A stretch of DNA of 64,000 bases from Bemisia tabaci (GCF_918797505.1 NC_092798.1:49870985-49934984), one strand, 5' to 3'; shown: positions 1-12,134, numbered from the stretch's first letter. A program made the numbers and translations. The notes: a model not told the origin generated them from the sequence alone.

Positions 1-184
1 AGACAGGAAGTTAAGTTGCATTTTAATTAGAAAATGTAACTCCTAGAACGCGGCATATTTGGGCTAAAAGTGTAGTTTTCACTTTAAACAAGATTTTGGA
101 GCCGCAGCCTTCAAAACGTTTCATTTTTTAGTTGATTTCAAGGTTTTGGACATTGCAACAGATATCCTCCAAAAATCGTCATTC

Positions 185-356
185 ACCTCACGAAATAACG
201 TAACTCCATATCAATATTGCCGAATTCCCCCTCGCAAATTATATATTATAAAACAAGGAGAATCTTGTGCATTTCTGGAAGAAACTGTCACTCATTTTTC
301 CTCAGATTTCATGCAAAAATCAGAAAAATTTTGGATATAAATTGTGCAGGTACGTT

Positions 357-409
<53 letters not shown>

Positions 410-458
410 ATTGTTTGAGTTAATTTGGCAACTTTGGAATTAAGTTACGTTTCTTTGT
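185..458. repeat. Family Q foldback element, copy 1, with poly-A interior
   Basis: The left end (CGTAACTCCATATCAATATT) is inverted at the right end (ACTTTGGAATTAAGTTACG). It contains a 46-nt A run. Related ends occur at 1255-1340, 15395-15450 and 52085-52325. Confidence 0.55.
362..407 (+). repeat. Poly-A run, 46 nt
   Basis: Uninterrupted adenines; length is likely to be polymorphic or assembly-sensitive. Confidence 0.95.
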
Positions 459-1879
459 CTGGAAGCCGATGACTTATTCGTCCCTTTTAGCATTGGGACT
501 AATATCACATTTTTGAATTACTAAGGTTCCTTTCTCCGTAGGTAGTCACATACTCGTGTAAAGTCATGACTCGAAGAAATTTAATTAAGGATGGGATGAT
601 CGTAAAAGTCGGTAATTTATTCTAACGAGTCATGAATTTCAGCAAGGGTGAATTCAAGAGAGCGTCGGGAAACACACAATGGTAATAAAGAGATTTTTGG
701 CTGTTAACCGTTGCGAGTTCAGACGGAGAAGAATCCCAAAAAGTTTCAAGCTTGTTTGGGGCCAGCAGCGGTCAGGGAACCCTCGCGGTTCGTGCGGTTT
801 GTAAAACAGACTTTGAGTTTCAGTCGAATCAAGTAAAGAGATGAAACATTGCGACTATCGATACGACTTGTTGGTTTGAGTTAGGGTTCAGTTGCTGCTA
901 GTTAAACTTTACGATTGCTGTGTTTCGCGAATATCCAACCCACCGAGTATTTCATTGTACGGAGTGCTTTATCAAACATACCTATTAAAATGCTAGAAAA
1001 TAATTTCATGAACCCTTTGATTTGATATTTAGTTTAGTTGTAGTACAAAGCTGACAAAAATCAGTAAGCCAAACTATTGAGGTCAAGGTACTCGGTTTTT
1101 TTCAACCTGCAGTTCCTATGTCTGAAAACTAAGAATATGTAGATTGACAACTTTGAGACTCAATAAGAGCTAAGGTTATTTCCTGTGTCCACTTGATCCT
1201 TTTCTGCCTACGTCTCAAAAATTTACGTAAAAGAATTTGTCGTTTCTCATGCAGGCAAAAAAAAATAACTCCATTTCAACATTGCCTAGTTTCCGCTTAA
1301 CATTTATATTACTACTTGGAGACTATCACACGCTTTTACAGATTTATCAATAGATGACTGTGAAAAATCAACGAAATTTTGGGCAGCCATTGCTCTATCA
1401 TATTCGTGGGAGAAAAATCATTTTCACGTACATTTTTCAACCCTGGAATAGGGTTATAGGATATTTCGTCAACGATTTTTGTCCGAGCACTTGTTTTTTC
1501 CAGTAGTTTAAGTCCACGCGTTTTTTTGGCAAGAGAGTTTTGGTCCACTTATCAATTATTGAGACCCAAAGTTGATTGGTCAACATGTAAATACAAACAA
1601 CATTTGCTCACGACATTTTTGGATGGAATGTATAATATCTTGGAAGAATGAGGGTTTGCTCGTTTTTTATTTGTTTGGTTGGCCAAACGGAAACAAATAT
1701 ATAATTGAGAATTTTGGCGTCAATTCCATGAGGGAAAATTCACTAAAACTCTCTACACCTCTTTGGTGCGACAGGACTTAATCATCTTTCAAGAAAATCC
1801 CATCCTCTTACACCTGAACCGGATGAACCTTTTGATTTTCCTCAGCTAAAGGCTCTTGGACTTTTCCTGTGTACGATAA

Positions 1880-2592
1880 CTTCGCGACGGCGCTTCAAAC
1901 TACTATTTCGCCATGAAAGTGTTGCACAGTATCATACAAAATTGAAGGCACCCCAACGTATCATGATTGATGGCATATTACAAAAGCACGAAGCTCCCTC
2001 GCAAATTAAATCAAGTGACGACGAAAAAAAGAGAGCTGTAGTCGAAAAACTTGCTAAGTCCTAGTATCTGGATCCAGTAATGTTTAGCATGATTTTTGAA
2101 CTTAATTAGAGGAAAAAGTGACTTAATTCAAGCAGAAATATGCTCAAATTTACCGCCGAGAAGATTTCCTGATAAATCAATAAAAAAAAATAATGCCTGT
2201 TTAGAGAAAAAAGGATGCTTAAATAAAAATAAAAGTCACTTAGATCAAGCAGAAACACACTTTTATTCTGCTATTTTATTATTGATTCAAAATAAAATCT
2301 TCTTGACGACATACTGAATAATGTTTACTGTCATACTGCCTAAATCGAGCCACATTTTTCTCTAATAAAATTCAAAAATTATGCTAAAAGTTATTAAATA
2401 CGGATGCTAGGACTAAGTGAGTTTTTTAGATTACCGCTTTCTTTTTGTAACGTAGTATCTTGATTTATTTTGCAAGGAAAGCTCTGTACCCTTAAAGGAA
2501 GCTTGTCATTCTTGATACGTTGGAGCGCCTTCAATCTCGTATGATACTGTGCAGCACCTATGTCGCGAAATAGTTGCTTGAAACGCCGTAGC
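1880..2592. repeat. Family H foldback: diverged inverted arms
   Basis: Sequence at about 1890-1965 recurs inverted at about 2515-2592 (a shared core around CACAGTATCATAC and GTATGATACTGTG). The arms resemble the outer arms of the hairpin at 48562-48779. About 2000-2510 between them is AT-rich with no named feature. Confidence 0.5.
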
Positions 2593-2628
2593 ACTCCGCG
2601 GCGCGGCGGGCGACCAGCGTGACATGCG

Positions 2629-2708
2629 CATAGGCGCCTACAAACCTAACAGGGATACTTCACGCATTGCGCAACGCGTAAAGTATCCCGTTAGGTTTGT
2701 AGGCGCCA
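2629..2708. repeat. Family H core hairpin, 80 bp
   Basis: A near-perfect hairpin: GGCGCCTACAAACCTAACAG through TACTTCACGC on the left, its inverse (GTTAGGTTTGTAGGCGCC) on the right, about 20 nt loop. The same core sits at the centre of 48562-48779. Confidence 0.85.
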
Positions 2709-3489
2709 GTGCGCAATTCGCTCTGTCTAAGACTATAATATTTAAACTCGCGGAGTCAGCATTTTTCAAATCATGACTTTGAAATATTTGCACGCTCTGC
2801 ACGGATTATTCTCATTAAATTGATGAAAAAAAAATATGTATTAAAGGAAAATATAACGTGGGCTTTGAAAATATTAAGGTGGCTCCGTGTCTAATTTAAT
2901 GATTTCCGAAGCTTTTTCATTTTTCCTTTATATTTTGTGCTTTTACTGTGCTGCAGCGTGGTGTATTCGCAACCAAACACTCAAAATTGGACGTGTTTGA
3001 TTATAAAGTATCGATTTAAAAGTGGGTTTAAACCAAATATTGCGTCCTCCTTGGTTTTTTCTCTCTTTTTCATTTTTGTATAGTTCCTTTCAACACAAGT
3101 ACGGCTCATTGAGATTAATATCGATGCCATCGCTTGGAAAAGGTTTTACAAATATTTGCCACGTTTTAAAAATATAATGTTTTTAAAAAGAAGTAATATT
3201 ATCATTTTAAAAAAAGTTTATATATACGGCATATTGTAAATCGACAATTTTATAGATAGAAGTAAAACCAAATATTCACCAATGAAAATTTGAAAGATGA
3301 ATAAAAAGAAGAAAGTAACATTTCATTAAAAAAATGAGTTACCATAACAACACCTTCTTCTTTCTCAATTTTCTAATTCGATATTGGCAATATAATTTTA
3401 CATACGGACTGGAATATAACCTTTGGACCAGGTCACTGTTTCTTATTTTAAGCGTGGACGTAAATTACTGGACTTAACAGGTGCCTGGA

Positions 3490-3780
3490 CAAAAAATCGT
3501 TGACGGAATGTCCTGAAATCGAAGGACCAGGTGCTCAAACAATAATCGATTATTAAGTTTGGATTTAAATGGAGGAAATACGGTGTTGCCAAATTGTTGA
3601 ATCCGCCTCTGTGAAAATAATAATCTAAAATCGAAATTTTGAAATTTTTAAACTCTGCAATGGAGATACGTGGTGTCACACTTCAGCCATCAATATGGTG
3701 TTTCTAAAAGGACCTAGAAGTAGCAGTTCCTTATCGCAAAATGTATAGTTCAATTGACCTGAATATCAGAATAGAGATAC
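3490..3780 (-). repeat. Family I repeat, copy 1
   Basis: Inverted relative to 8850-9115. Shared landmarks are the C-A-GGTGCTCAAAC/GTTTGAGCACCTG end, a GGCGGAT block next to CAATTTGGCAAC, and the TGATGGCTGAAGTGTGACAC block. Confidence 0.7.
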
Positions 3781-4407
3781 GTTCGTTCACTATCTGGGAT
3801 TTGAAAAAGTGTGAGTTATTTTACTTTTGCTGCATGCAGATTTCCCTTTGGAAAATCCACTAATATTCGTTGCTAGGAACGTTATGAAGAGGATTTACTA
3901 CTCCTCCGTTCTTGAACCGTCCTTTATTCGTAAATCACCGGTAAAACGTAACGTCTTAGATAATCTAACGTCGTCTCTTCGTTAATTTACGCCGCTAATA
4001 CAAGAAGAAGTGTTCTTTGATTTGCACCCGTGTTTTAATGAACGAGCTTCATTGTGTCAAACGAGAATATAAAGGTTTGCTTTCATAGAAGACCGGATTT
4101 GCAACGATGACGAGAACGAGAAGATGGGACGAGAGGAAATATTCGTGAGAAAGGGGAAGGGGGAGTGGAAAACCTCCCTACGACAGAGTCGATTCATAGC
4201 TGAAAGGAGCGCTGTTTTAAGTTGGTATACTTTTTTTTCTTGTTACAGCCTGCAATAAAGTGCTTCAGATCTTGTATTTTCTTCTTTTTCCTTTTTTTTA
4301 TTTTTTTCAGAAATCAACGAACGATCTCCTGTCATTAAGAAAAGGAGAAAAAAAGTAACTACAGAAATAAATTATAAAGTGACGTTAGTTTTTTTTTTTT
4401 TGTAAAT

Positions 4408-4510
4408 GGTGTCCGAATAAAATAAAAGTCATTCGAATCGCCTTCAAATCGGCAGGATACAATATGCGTAGCTCTTAGAAGATCAGTGAATCGATATTAC
4501 ACGGCGCGTC
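4408..4510 (+). repeat. Family M partial copy
   Basis: It matches the left part of 5845-6118: TGAATAAAATGAAAGTCA-like start and GAATCGCCTTCAAAT block. Confidence 0.6.
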
Positions 4511-4739
4511 GTTCGACCAATTTCTGCCGCGCTAAGGGAAAACTTTGACTTTAGAAAACATAGAACTTTAGAAAACTTAGGAAAACTTTAGACGTTGCCT
4601 TATATTCTCTGATGCTTTATTTTTAAACAGAATACATGCAAACTAATCAGGGGGTATATTCATAAAAAAATGTAAAGGAGTTTTGGACTCTGTTTAAAAA
4701 AATAACTAAAACACGATGGAAAATTCGGCACTGATGTAA

Positions 4740-5035
4740 AATTCAGCGAGCCGATTATTAAATTTGATAGGAGAAGCAATAGACAGAGAGGAAAAAGGGG
4801 AAACGGAGCGATCCTATTGGTAGTTGCTATGGACAGCGGGGATAAGTGTTCGACTAACTAACAGCAACCATGAACCAACTAGAGACCATGTAGCTAGTCC
4901 ATCATTTCCCCCTTAGTCTACAACTATCAACCGTTCCAGCGAATAGGATTGCTCCATTTTCTTTATGTCTATCGCATTGTCTATCAATGCCATTAATTAG
5001 TATTATCATTAATTGGACTGATTCCGATCTGATCC
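4740..5035. repeat. Family O foldback, copy 1
   Basis: Imperfect inverted arms, with GGAGCGATCCTATTGG on the left mirrored by AATAGGATTGCTCCATTTTC on the right; related to 59810-60150. Confidence 0.5.
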
Positions 5036-5059
5036 ATTCATTTAAAGTATCGAAAAGGA

Positions 5060-5226
5060 GACCAATGGCGTGGCGTGCTTTGCGATATATCGATTGATTA
5101 ACCATTTAAACCTATGGAACAAGATTGATATACAGGGTGTTCGCAACGAACACCTCAATAATCGATTCTTTTCTATACCTTCAAATGGAGGAATATTGAT
5201 AATCGATCATTCACGTCACGCCACTG
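5060..5226 (+). repeat. Family J repeat, copy 1
   Basis: An element of about 160 bp with markers TGCGATATATCGATTG, ACAGGGTGTTCGCAACGAAC and a terminal GATCATTCACG...GCCACTG. Other copies are at 21386-21545, 25077-25230, 25464-25616 and 55276-55443. Confidence 0.75.
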
Positions 5227-5421
5227 AAGGAGACGGAACCCTGAAGTGGAGTCTGTAATCATCTTAATGGAAATAACGAATGAAATTTCTTGACAGGATA
5301 TTCTTGCTTGCAAACAGGCTGAATACATGCGATACATTCCTAAGGATACTTATGATAAAGTCGTACGGATTTCACTATAAATTTCAAAAAATACCTGCGA
5401 TAAATTTCAAAAGATACTTAC

Positions 5422-5625
5422 GATAAATTTCTAGGGATACTTTCGTAACTAATGGTGGAGCTCCCTCCAGTGATTGTGCGTGACATTCCAGCTGCTGCCC
5501 AAGCATGGATCGCGCCACATTATTTATAAAAAGCCTATTTATCACAGTCGATTCTGAAATTTTGTCACTAATGCTATCTAACATAGTATTTCCTAGCCAC
5601 CAGCGGACAGTTGGCCTTGGCTCTC
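5422..5625 (-). CDS. side-like: Sidestep-family gene, coding exon D (rest of Ig domain 2)
   Basis: Internal exon of 204 nt, phase 1 to phase 1, with acceptor TTTTTTGTTTCAG and donor TTATC|GTAAGTATC. It encodes GEPRPTVRWWLGNTMLD (C-strand tryptophan), ESTVINRLFINNVAR, then LGQQLECHAQS (F-strand cysteine) and VTKVSLEIY at the G strand. The G-x-P-x-P-x-V-x-W-W start and V-x-NRL core fit Sidestep Ig2. The intron separating it from exon C is 17.2 kb, the longest in the window. Later exons (remaining Ig/FN3 domains, membrane segment, tail) must lie below position 1 or were not seen in 1-5421. The donor sequence is partly repeated in tandem just downstream. Confidence 0.93.
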
Positions 5626-5844
5626 CTGAAACAAAAAATAGAACGAAATTTAGAAAGTTGGTTTAATGAAAGGCTTTGTATTTTCAAATTAGAGTAGAAT
5701 TTCAAAATCAATCTATTGTTTCTCTAAAAAAGTTCAAAAACTTGTGAACTTCAAAGGAAAAACTCCTCCTCTGCTGATCTCTCTATAAATATAACATCTT
5801 TGAGAGGTTCATTTTTTAGAAAAGATACTTGGAAAATTTTGTCA

Positions 5845-6118
5845 GTTGTGTCTGAATAAAATGAAAGTCACCCGAATCGCCTTCAAATTGACAGGATACA
5901 ACATACATGACTTTTCGAAAACCAATGAGTCAATACGGCACGGCGCGGTCGGCGGTACTTGGTTACTATCAGAGGCGTTGGAATCTTTCCTCTCTCCGTG
6001 CCATAAAGAAGTAATATGGTGACTGATGAGTAGTGGTGAGGGAAAAGATTGTGGTGCCGTATATGTTGTATCCTGCCAATTTGAAGGCGATTCGTATGAC
6101 TTTAATTTTATTTAGACA
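5845..6118. repeat. Family M foldback, complete copy
   Basis: The left arm ATCGCCTTCAAATTGACAGG plus ATACAACATA is inverted at 6065-6118. The interior carries a GGCACGGCGCGG block. Confidence 0.75.
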
Positions 6119-6461
6119 GGATACACAGAACAGTCTCACATATCCCTTCTGAAAAGTGGGTCATGCAAAGATCTTACATGTTTGGAATATTATCACAGGT
6201 TATATTATTTATGTGTGATTTTCCGAGCAGAGAAAATGCTTTTCTATAAATCCGAAGGTGTAAAATGTATGAAGGCTGCATGTGCAAATGTGTGTTATTT
6301 TTTTCTTCATTTATTCATTCGTATCTGCAGTGAAACTACTATAATGTAGTTCATGCAAACACACAAATCAACTTTCACTTGTATTTTAACTGAGAATATA
6401 CTACTGTAGTACAGTTCATACGACTAGAGAGACACATAAACTGAGCTTCTTCAAATAAATA

Positions 6462-6463
<2 letters not shown>

Positions 6464-6500
<37 letters not shown>
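6464..6500 (+). repeat. Poly-A run, 37 nt
   Basis: Uninterrupted adenines, followed at 6540-6551 by a C12-type run. Confidence 0.9.
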
Positions 6501-6501
<1 letters not shown>

Positions 6502-6779
6502 GATAAAAACTCATCGGTCAAATTAGCGGGGAGAGTAACCCCCCCCCCCCCTCATGGAGTCACAAACGGGGATAAAGATTACACAAATTGAAAGTTTTTC
6601 GTAATCTTTGATCGGCCCACTGAAATTCCTGTCTCCGTTCCTTCTCTCATTCCGTTTCTTCCTTGCCGAACCCGCGTAATTCCGCGGTCCATTCCAGATT
6701 ATAATCTTTGCAATTGGTGAAAATGTACTCTTTATTCCCGTTTGTGACACTGAGGAGGCCTAAAGTACGGGAACCAATC

Positions 6780-7190
6780 AGAAATGGATTCACATTGTCT
6801 TAACTCTCGGTATAAAGGAACTCTACGTGCCACATACTTCCTTTCGACTTCATTCTTGTGGACATAGTTTCTTTCAGAATGGATACGTTCTTTCAGACCT
6901 TACGTTCGCGTCATCTTACGTTCTTACGTCGCGTCGCGGCGCCTCGCCTGGCGTCGCCAAACGCACGTTGGGACGCAGGTCTCATGGATCCGTTTTAATT
7001 ACGCCGTCTAGCTTCTTCCCGGATGATCGAGGCGCAGCGCGACGAAGGGGGGGGGGGGAGAAATTCAAGGGAGTCCTTATTAATTACGGAGTCCCGCTCC
7101 AGTTTATCGAGTTCTAATGATTTTTTCCCCCTCCAATTTGTTTGGAGTCCGAAAGTTTCGAATGCGGCTCGCTCGCCGGCGCCGCACAAT
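6780..7190. other. GC-rich single-copy island
   Basis: It contrasts sharply with the AT-rich intron and matches no repeat family seen here. Several short overlapping ORFs occur on both strands with no coherent protein. It could be a regulatory segment; a G run lies near 7050. Confidence 0.3.
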
Positions 7191-7302
7191 GGACAAGGCA
7201 ATGAAAGAAAGCGGACATGAATGTTTTGAGACAGTCTCGGGGTGTTGCTGTAGTATTGAATGTTAATATTTTTTTAATATTTAAAATTTGTTATTCTATC
7301 AA

Positions 7303-7592
7303 TCGATGGCTAGAGTGCGAAACCACGTACCTAATTTACAAAGTGGCAGACTTATTGTCATACTTTGTTTATTTTTTATTTATTAAATTTATTTATTTTT
7401 TATTTTTTGGCTGGAAAATGAGTCAATAAATTTTTTTGGAAATTCTCTCGACTTTTCTTCTTCTTCAGCTGAATATCCTGCATCCATTTTGAGCTATGAA
7501 GCTGTCTCGTTGCTCTACGAAAAGATAAAATAGGAGCGGACATTTTTAAACATTGCAATGTAGACACATGGTTTCGCACTTTAGCCATCGAT
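7303..7592. repeat. Family L foldback, copy 1
   Basis: The left end GATGGCTAGAGTGCGAAACC plus ACGT is inverted at the right end around GGTTTCGCACTTTAGCCATC. Interior markers are GACTTATTGTCATACTTT and AAAATAGGAGCGGA. Confidence 0.75.
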
Positions 7593-7920
7593 GTTTAATT
7601 TCAATTTTAATTTTTAAACTGAAATAAACTTTCTTAAAATACTATAATATTAACGTTCTATTTGTGTTTTAAATTTAAAGCGTAATTATTTTAATTAGTT
7701 TATTTTGTTTTTATTAGTTTCATCGTGAATAGGGCTTTTAGTGAAGTTTGCATTCAAATCGCATTTTGACGTATATTTTATCACATTATGAATTTATAGG
7801 GGTACTTCTAGAGGAATTTTTCGGGAAAACCTATTGAGACTCTTCCTAATGTCCACGTTTTTTCTTAACGAAAATGTAAGCTTTCAAAGTTTCCCGCATC
7901 ATGTTCGACCTCTCCCTATG

Positions 7921-8150
7921 CTACTATGCTAAGGAAAAACGCGTCACGTGAACATTCTTATATTGCCAAATTTCCCCTTCAGGAAATACATATATGGTTA
8001 GGAGAGTAACGAATATTTTTCCTTAAATTTTAGACAATTTTGATCAAGCTACGAATAAGATTCCCGGTAAAATCGGAGGAAAATTTTTCAAAAATTTTCC
8101 AGAGAATTTATTCTTGGTCGACGGAAATTTGGCAACGTCTGAAAGTACAT
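7921..8150. mobile_element. Family A MITE, degraded copy
   Basis: The left TIR CTACTATGCTAAGGAAAAAC is a variant of CTGCCGTGCTAAGG. The right end has GGAAATTTGGCAACGTCTGA but its outer TIR is eroded. It is adjacent to the composite copy at 8162. Confidence 0.65.
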
Positions 8151-8161
8151 ATGTCATTATT

Positions 8162-8602
8162 CTGCCGTGCTAAGGAAAATCGCCGTATGAAAATTCTTAT
8201 CTTGCCAAATTTCCTTTGATAAAATGTTTAGTCTGGAGGAAAGTTATAAGTATTTTTCCTTGACATTAGCAGGAATTTTAGATCAAAACACGAACAAAAT
8301 TCTCTGAAAAATTGAAAGGAAAATATTCATAAGTTTACCAGGGAATTCGTGTTTTATCAAAGGAAAAACGCCGTATGAGCCTTCAGGCATTGCCAAGTTT
8401 CCTTTGATAAAAGCCGAATTTATTAGGAAAATTGTGAATCTTTTTCTCCAAAATTTTCAGACAATTTGGCACGCAATTTAATCTAAAATGTCTGAAAGTT
8501 TCGAGGAAAAATATGTATGAATGTCGTCAAAAATACATGTTTTATCGGAGAAAATTTGGCAACTCTCGAGTGTTCATACGGCGTTCTTCCTCAGCAAAGC
8601 AG
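8162..8602. mobile_element. Family A MITE, composite copy with TATT target duplication
   Basis: It starts CTGCCGTGCTAAGG and ends CTCAGCAAAGCAG, flanked by TATT at 8158-8161 and 8603-8606. At 441 bp it is longer than the usual 253 bp because a second, truncated family-A left end starts near 8359, so it is a nested or recombined product. Confidence 0.75.
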
Positions 8603-8849
8603 TATTGCTTAGCACACCACTGTGCGGAGCGACGGTGGTGAGGGAGTTTATTAAAGCGAGCACTCGCTAGGTTTCCGCGCCGACGACCCGGTCACTCATG
8701 AAGCACTCAGGAATGGAGTCGGGGCTGAGCCGTTTTGCAAAACAGAATTCAATTAAACTCATCTGCATTTACTAATTTTTTCCTTATTCTTGACATCGAA
8801 CTCCGCTCTATGAAGGCCTCCCTGATGCAGGACGAATGAGCACGCTGAT

Positions 8850-9115
8850 ATTCAGGTCAATTGGACTATACATTTTGCGATGAGGAACTACTGCTTCTAG
8901 ATCGTTTTAGAAACACCATATTGATGGCTGAAGTGTGACACTATGCATCTCCATTGCAGTTTCAAAATTTCGATTTTAGATTACTATTTTCACAGAGGCG
9001 GATCCAACAATTTGGCAACGCCGAATTTCCTCCATTTAAATCTATATACTAAATAATCGATTCATGTTTGAGCACCTGGTCCCTCCAAGAATCGAAACAT
9101 TTCCAAAGGTTTAAA
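8850..9115 (+). repeat. Family I repeat, copy 2
   Basis: Inverted relative to 3490-3780, sharing the ATTGATGGCTGAAGTGTGAC block and GAGGCGGATCCAACAATTTG. A partial third copy is at about 32648-32790. Confidence 0.7.
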
Positions 9116-9139
9116 TCGATAAAAGACAATGTTTCCACA

Positions 9140-9458
9140 CGGAGAAAAAAACCTCGTGCGTGGGGCACGAAGTTTAGGTCATATGGATCTCTGAAGTGTT
9201 CAGATTGAGCATCTGAACACTTAAGGTCTAGCTGTGGAGGTTCGGATCACACATCTGAAATTTCAGTTCTTACATCTGAAGTACTTCAGAGTTTTGCGGA
9301 TGTGAAAACCGAAGTACTTCAGATGGAAGAACTGAAGTTTCAGATGTGTGATCCGAACCTCGACAGCTAGACCTTAAGTGTTCAGATGCTCAATCTGAAA
9401 ACTTCAGAGATCCATATGACCTAAACTTCGGGTCCCACGCACGAAGTTTTTGTCTCCG
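9140..9458. repeat. Family E long palindrome, copy 1
   Basis: A near-perfect inverted repeat of about 319 bp with termini CGGAGAAAAAAACC and TTTTTGTCTCCG. The arms contain ATCTGAACACTTAAGGTCTA and GGTTCGGATCACACATCTGA. Other copies are 24289-24621 and the window end. The flank AATGTTTCCACAC is shared with copy 2. Confidence 0.9.
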
Positions 9459-9589
9459 AGCAATTTTCTTTATCCGCCAATGTATGTCCAAGAGGATAAA
9501 GCAAGTTTATAGATGGACATTTTTCAGAATAATCTGCCAATAGAGAAAAAAAATCAAGGAAATAATCAAGAAATGACGTTAACTAGTTT

Positions 9590-9680
9590 TCAAAGGATAA
9601 ATTAAAGTATGACTGGAAGTCTACAACTTCGCAAATGGAGATATGTGGTTTAGCACTAAGCCACCGAAACATTCCTTTGG
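9590..9680. repeat. Family L partial copy
   Basis: Markers AAATGGAGATATGTGGTTTA and AGCCACCGA resemble the right end of family L. Confidence 0.4.
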
Positions 9681-10000
9681 TTTTCTCGTGCAGATAGATA
9701 CTTTCATGAGTGAATCAGAGATAATAGTTCTGCATTGAGAAATTTAGTTCAATTAACGGTTCAAAATCTCGGGGTTAACACTAAAAAAATCGTACATTTA
9801 CAGCCAAGAAGTATTCTCCTTGAATTAAAAATAATGCCGCTCAATTTAAGTTACTTCATCGATTATCCCAAGCATTCCTCTCTTGTTCTTAGCTTGAATC
9901 AAGATGGAAAAACTCATGGCGGTAAATGCAAACATCCTCATAGGCTCGAGTTAGGCACTTTTTTTTTGCATCGAGTGAAATCCGAAGTACTACATAAGAA

Positions 10001-10249
10001 GGGCTTAGGGGGCTCATGCGCATTGCGCAGTATTTTTAAAAAATTGAGTTATTAATGATTTCAAGTAAAACTATAGTCTTAATGCATAATCTGTGAAAAA
10101 ATCGCTCCTAGATTCTAATTTTTAAGCATCCAAAAGCCAGTTTGAAATTTCTTTCTGCCATAAGAATTTATGTAATTTCGAAACTTCAAACGCGTATTTC
10201 TCGAAATAGCAAAAACTGCACTAATGCGCCTTGTCCACCAAGCTCCTTA
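10001..10249. mobile_element. Family B MITE, copy 1
   Basis: The right end ATGCGCCTTGTCCACCAAGC matches the family TIR, while the left end is diverged. Interior markers are AATGATTTCAAGTAAAACTA and AATTTCGAAACTTCAAACGC. Confidence 0.75.
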
Positions 10250-11254
10250 TTTCACACCGCCTACTTTACCCCCAAGAAGCCCAAATGATATGAATGTACG
10301 TTAGTTTAACGTTCCAGAAACGCGATATGTATCGATTTATTCACATTTTTGGTTAGCACATAAGTTTATGTTGATTGGTGGCATTTCCTGGTGTGACATT
10401 TGTCCAATATTTTCTCTCCTCAGTTTTAGCACTGGAATAAGCCATGTCATTATTTTTGTTTGGATCCAAGTCGATATAATGAAGAGTCCCTATGGTGACA
10501 CCATAGCCCCGATAAGGAGTGAAATGAGCTCTGTAAGAACGGAGCTACCTCCTCTCATTATTTTATGCCAATATTTCTTAGACGCCCGGTAAGTATTAGT
10601 TGTTAATTAATTATCTGCAGGCGCCCGAGAAACCTAGAGGAAATTATCCGAAAGTTTTTACGAAGTCAGTGCGCTGAATACTGCGGACTTGGCGTTTAAG
10701 GAGCAACTTTAATTACTAAAATGATGGGAATGAAATACGGATCCCTTAATAGATTCAAATCAATCTTCGAAAAGAATCTTCGAAGCCAGGCGAATTTTTC
10801 TCTGACTCATCAATATCGCGATATACTTGGGAAAAAATACCAGCACAATCTGCTGAGTAACGGGCACTTTGGGACTTTGGCTAATCTTCTGTTAAGCATC
10901 GTTTAATTGATTGACAGACTTGGTCTATTCATACCATACAAAGTTGTGCTGTATCATACCGAAAGAACCCACGTTTCAACAGTTCTACAAGCGTAAAATA
11001 TCATTATATTGATCGATCGAATAAGGACTGAGAAGTCATTTTGGTCTTTAAACGCGAAAGGTCGGAATCCGTTTTTTTTCCTTTTTTAGAGTCTTTTATT
11101 CATTTATTTCAAAACGCACTTCCTCAGTTTTTAACTTCTCTTCTTACATTTGTGGAGCTTTCGGGTGATTTTTCTGTTAAATGAAGCAGGAATAACCCCT
11201 CAAAGCTATGGTAAAGTTACGTCATCTTATAATAGACCCACTTGGACTATATTT

Positions 11255-11504
11255 GAGGGGTTTGAAGGACAAGGCGCATAAGTGCAATTTTTGAAGAAGT
11301 CGAGGTATTAATGATTTGGAGTAAAACTTGTCTTAATGCATATTCTGTGGAACATTCGCTCCCAAATTCCAATTTTTAATCATCAGAAAGTGAGTTTGAA
11401 CTTTCTTTCCGCCATAAGGATCCATGTGATTTCGGAACTTCAAACTCGTATTTCTCGAAGTGGCAAAAATTGCACTTAAGCTGCACTTGTCCTCCAAGCC
11501 CCTC
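11255..11504. mobile_element. Family B MITE, copy 2
   Basis: TIRs GAGGGGTTTGAAGGACAAGG and CTTGTCCTCCAAGCCCCTC bound a 250-bp element without coding capacity. Target duplication is not clear. Confidence 0.85.
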
Positions 11505-11881
11505 AATTTGAATTTAAGAAACTGCTACTTTTGGATACTGTTGGAAGTACCATATATATGCCATTATTTCTCTTATGCAGATAAGTGACTTTATCCATGG
11601 ACCAGAAACCATAGGTCCTCATTGCAAAGTGACTCCATTTACCTAACTCCATTACCAAAATCTCTCTACGGAATGTTTTAAGTTTTTCATACCAAATATT
11701 TCGATTATTCCTGTTCGATTTGAAATAATCACGGTACAAAAAGCTGAGAAACGACTCCATGTAGCCATGTTACCTCACACGAAAAATGTACAATATACAT
11801 CGCGGCTGGAGGCTCAAAAACAATGAAGACTGACAGTCACACGCCGGAACTACAACCCAACAGGACATCGCGCGGCGAACG

Positions 11882-12134
11882 CTACCGTGCTGAGAAGAAA
11901 CGCCGTATGATCATTCAATAGTTGCCAAATCTCCTTCAATAAAATGTTTATTTTTCAGGAGAGTCATGAATATTTTCACTTACAATTTTCAGATAATTTA
12001 ATTCTGATTGCGAATAAAACACTCCGAAAAATCGGAGGAAAAATATGCGCAGATTCCCCTGAAAAATCATATTTCATCAAAGGAAATTTGGCAACGTCTG
12101 AAGGCTCATACGGCGTTCTTCCTCAACACGGCAG
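11882..12134. mobile_element. Family A MITE
   Basis: A 253-bp copy with TIRs CTACCGTGCTGAGAAGAAAC and TTCCTCAACACGGCAG; flanks AACG and AATG match at three of four bases, as in an old 4-bp duplication. Confidence 0.85.

Larger units (their letters stand above)
1..5421 (-). other. Sequence downstream of exon D (presumed sidestep intron)
   Basis: Exon D ends with a good donor, so the transcript should continue below position 1 or into an unseen exon here. The stretch holds repeats Q, H, I, M, O and J, described separately. About 460-1830 and 2720-3420 contain only AT-rich DNA with short poly-A or poly-T runs, in which I see no feature. Confidence 0.5.

Noticed and set aside
10368..10588. Plus-strand ORF ending at a consensus-like donor (CCG|GTAAGTATT)
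   Set aside because: No upstream acceptor or downstream partner exon in phase was found. The nearest CAG is only about 33 nt on, too short for an intron.
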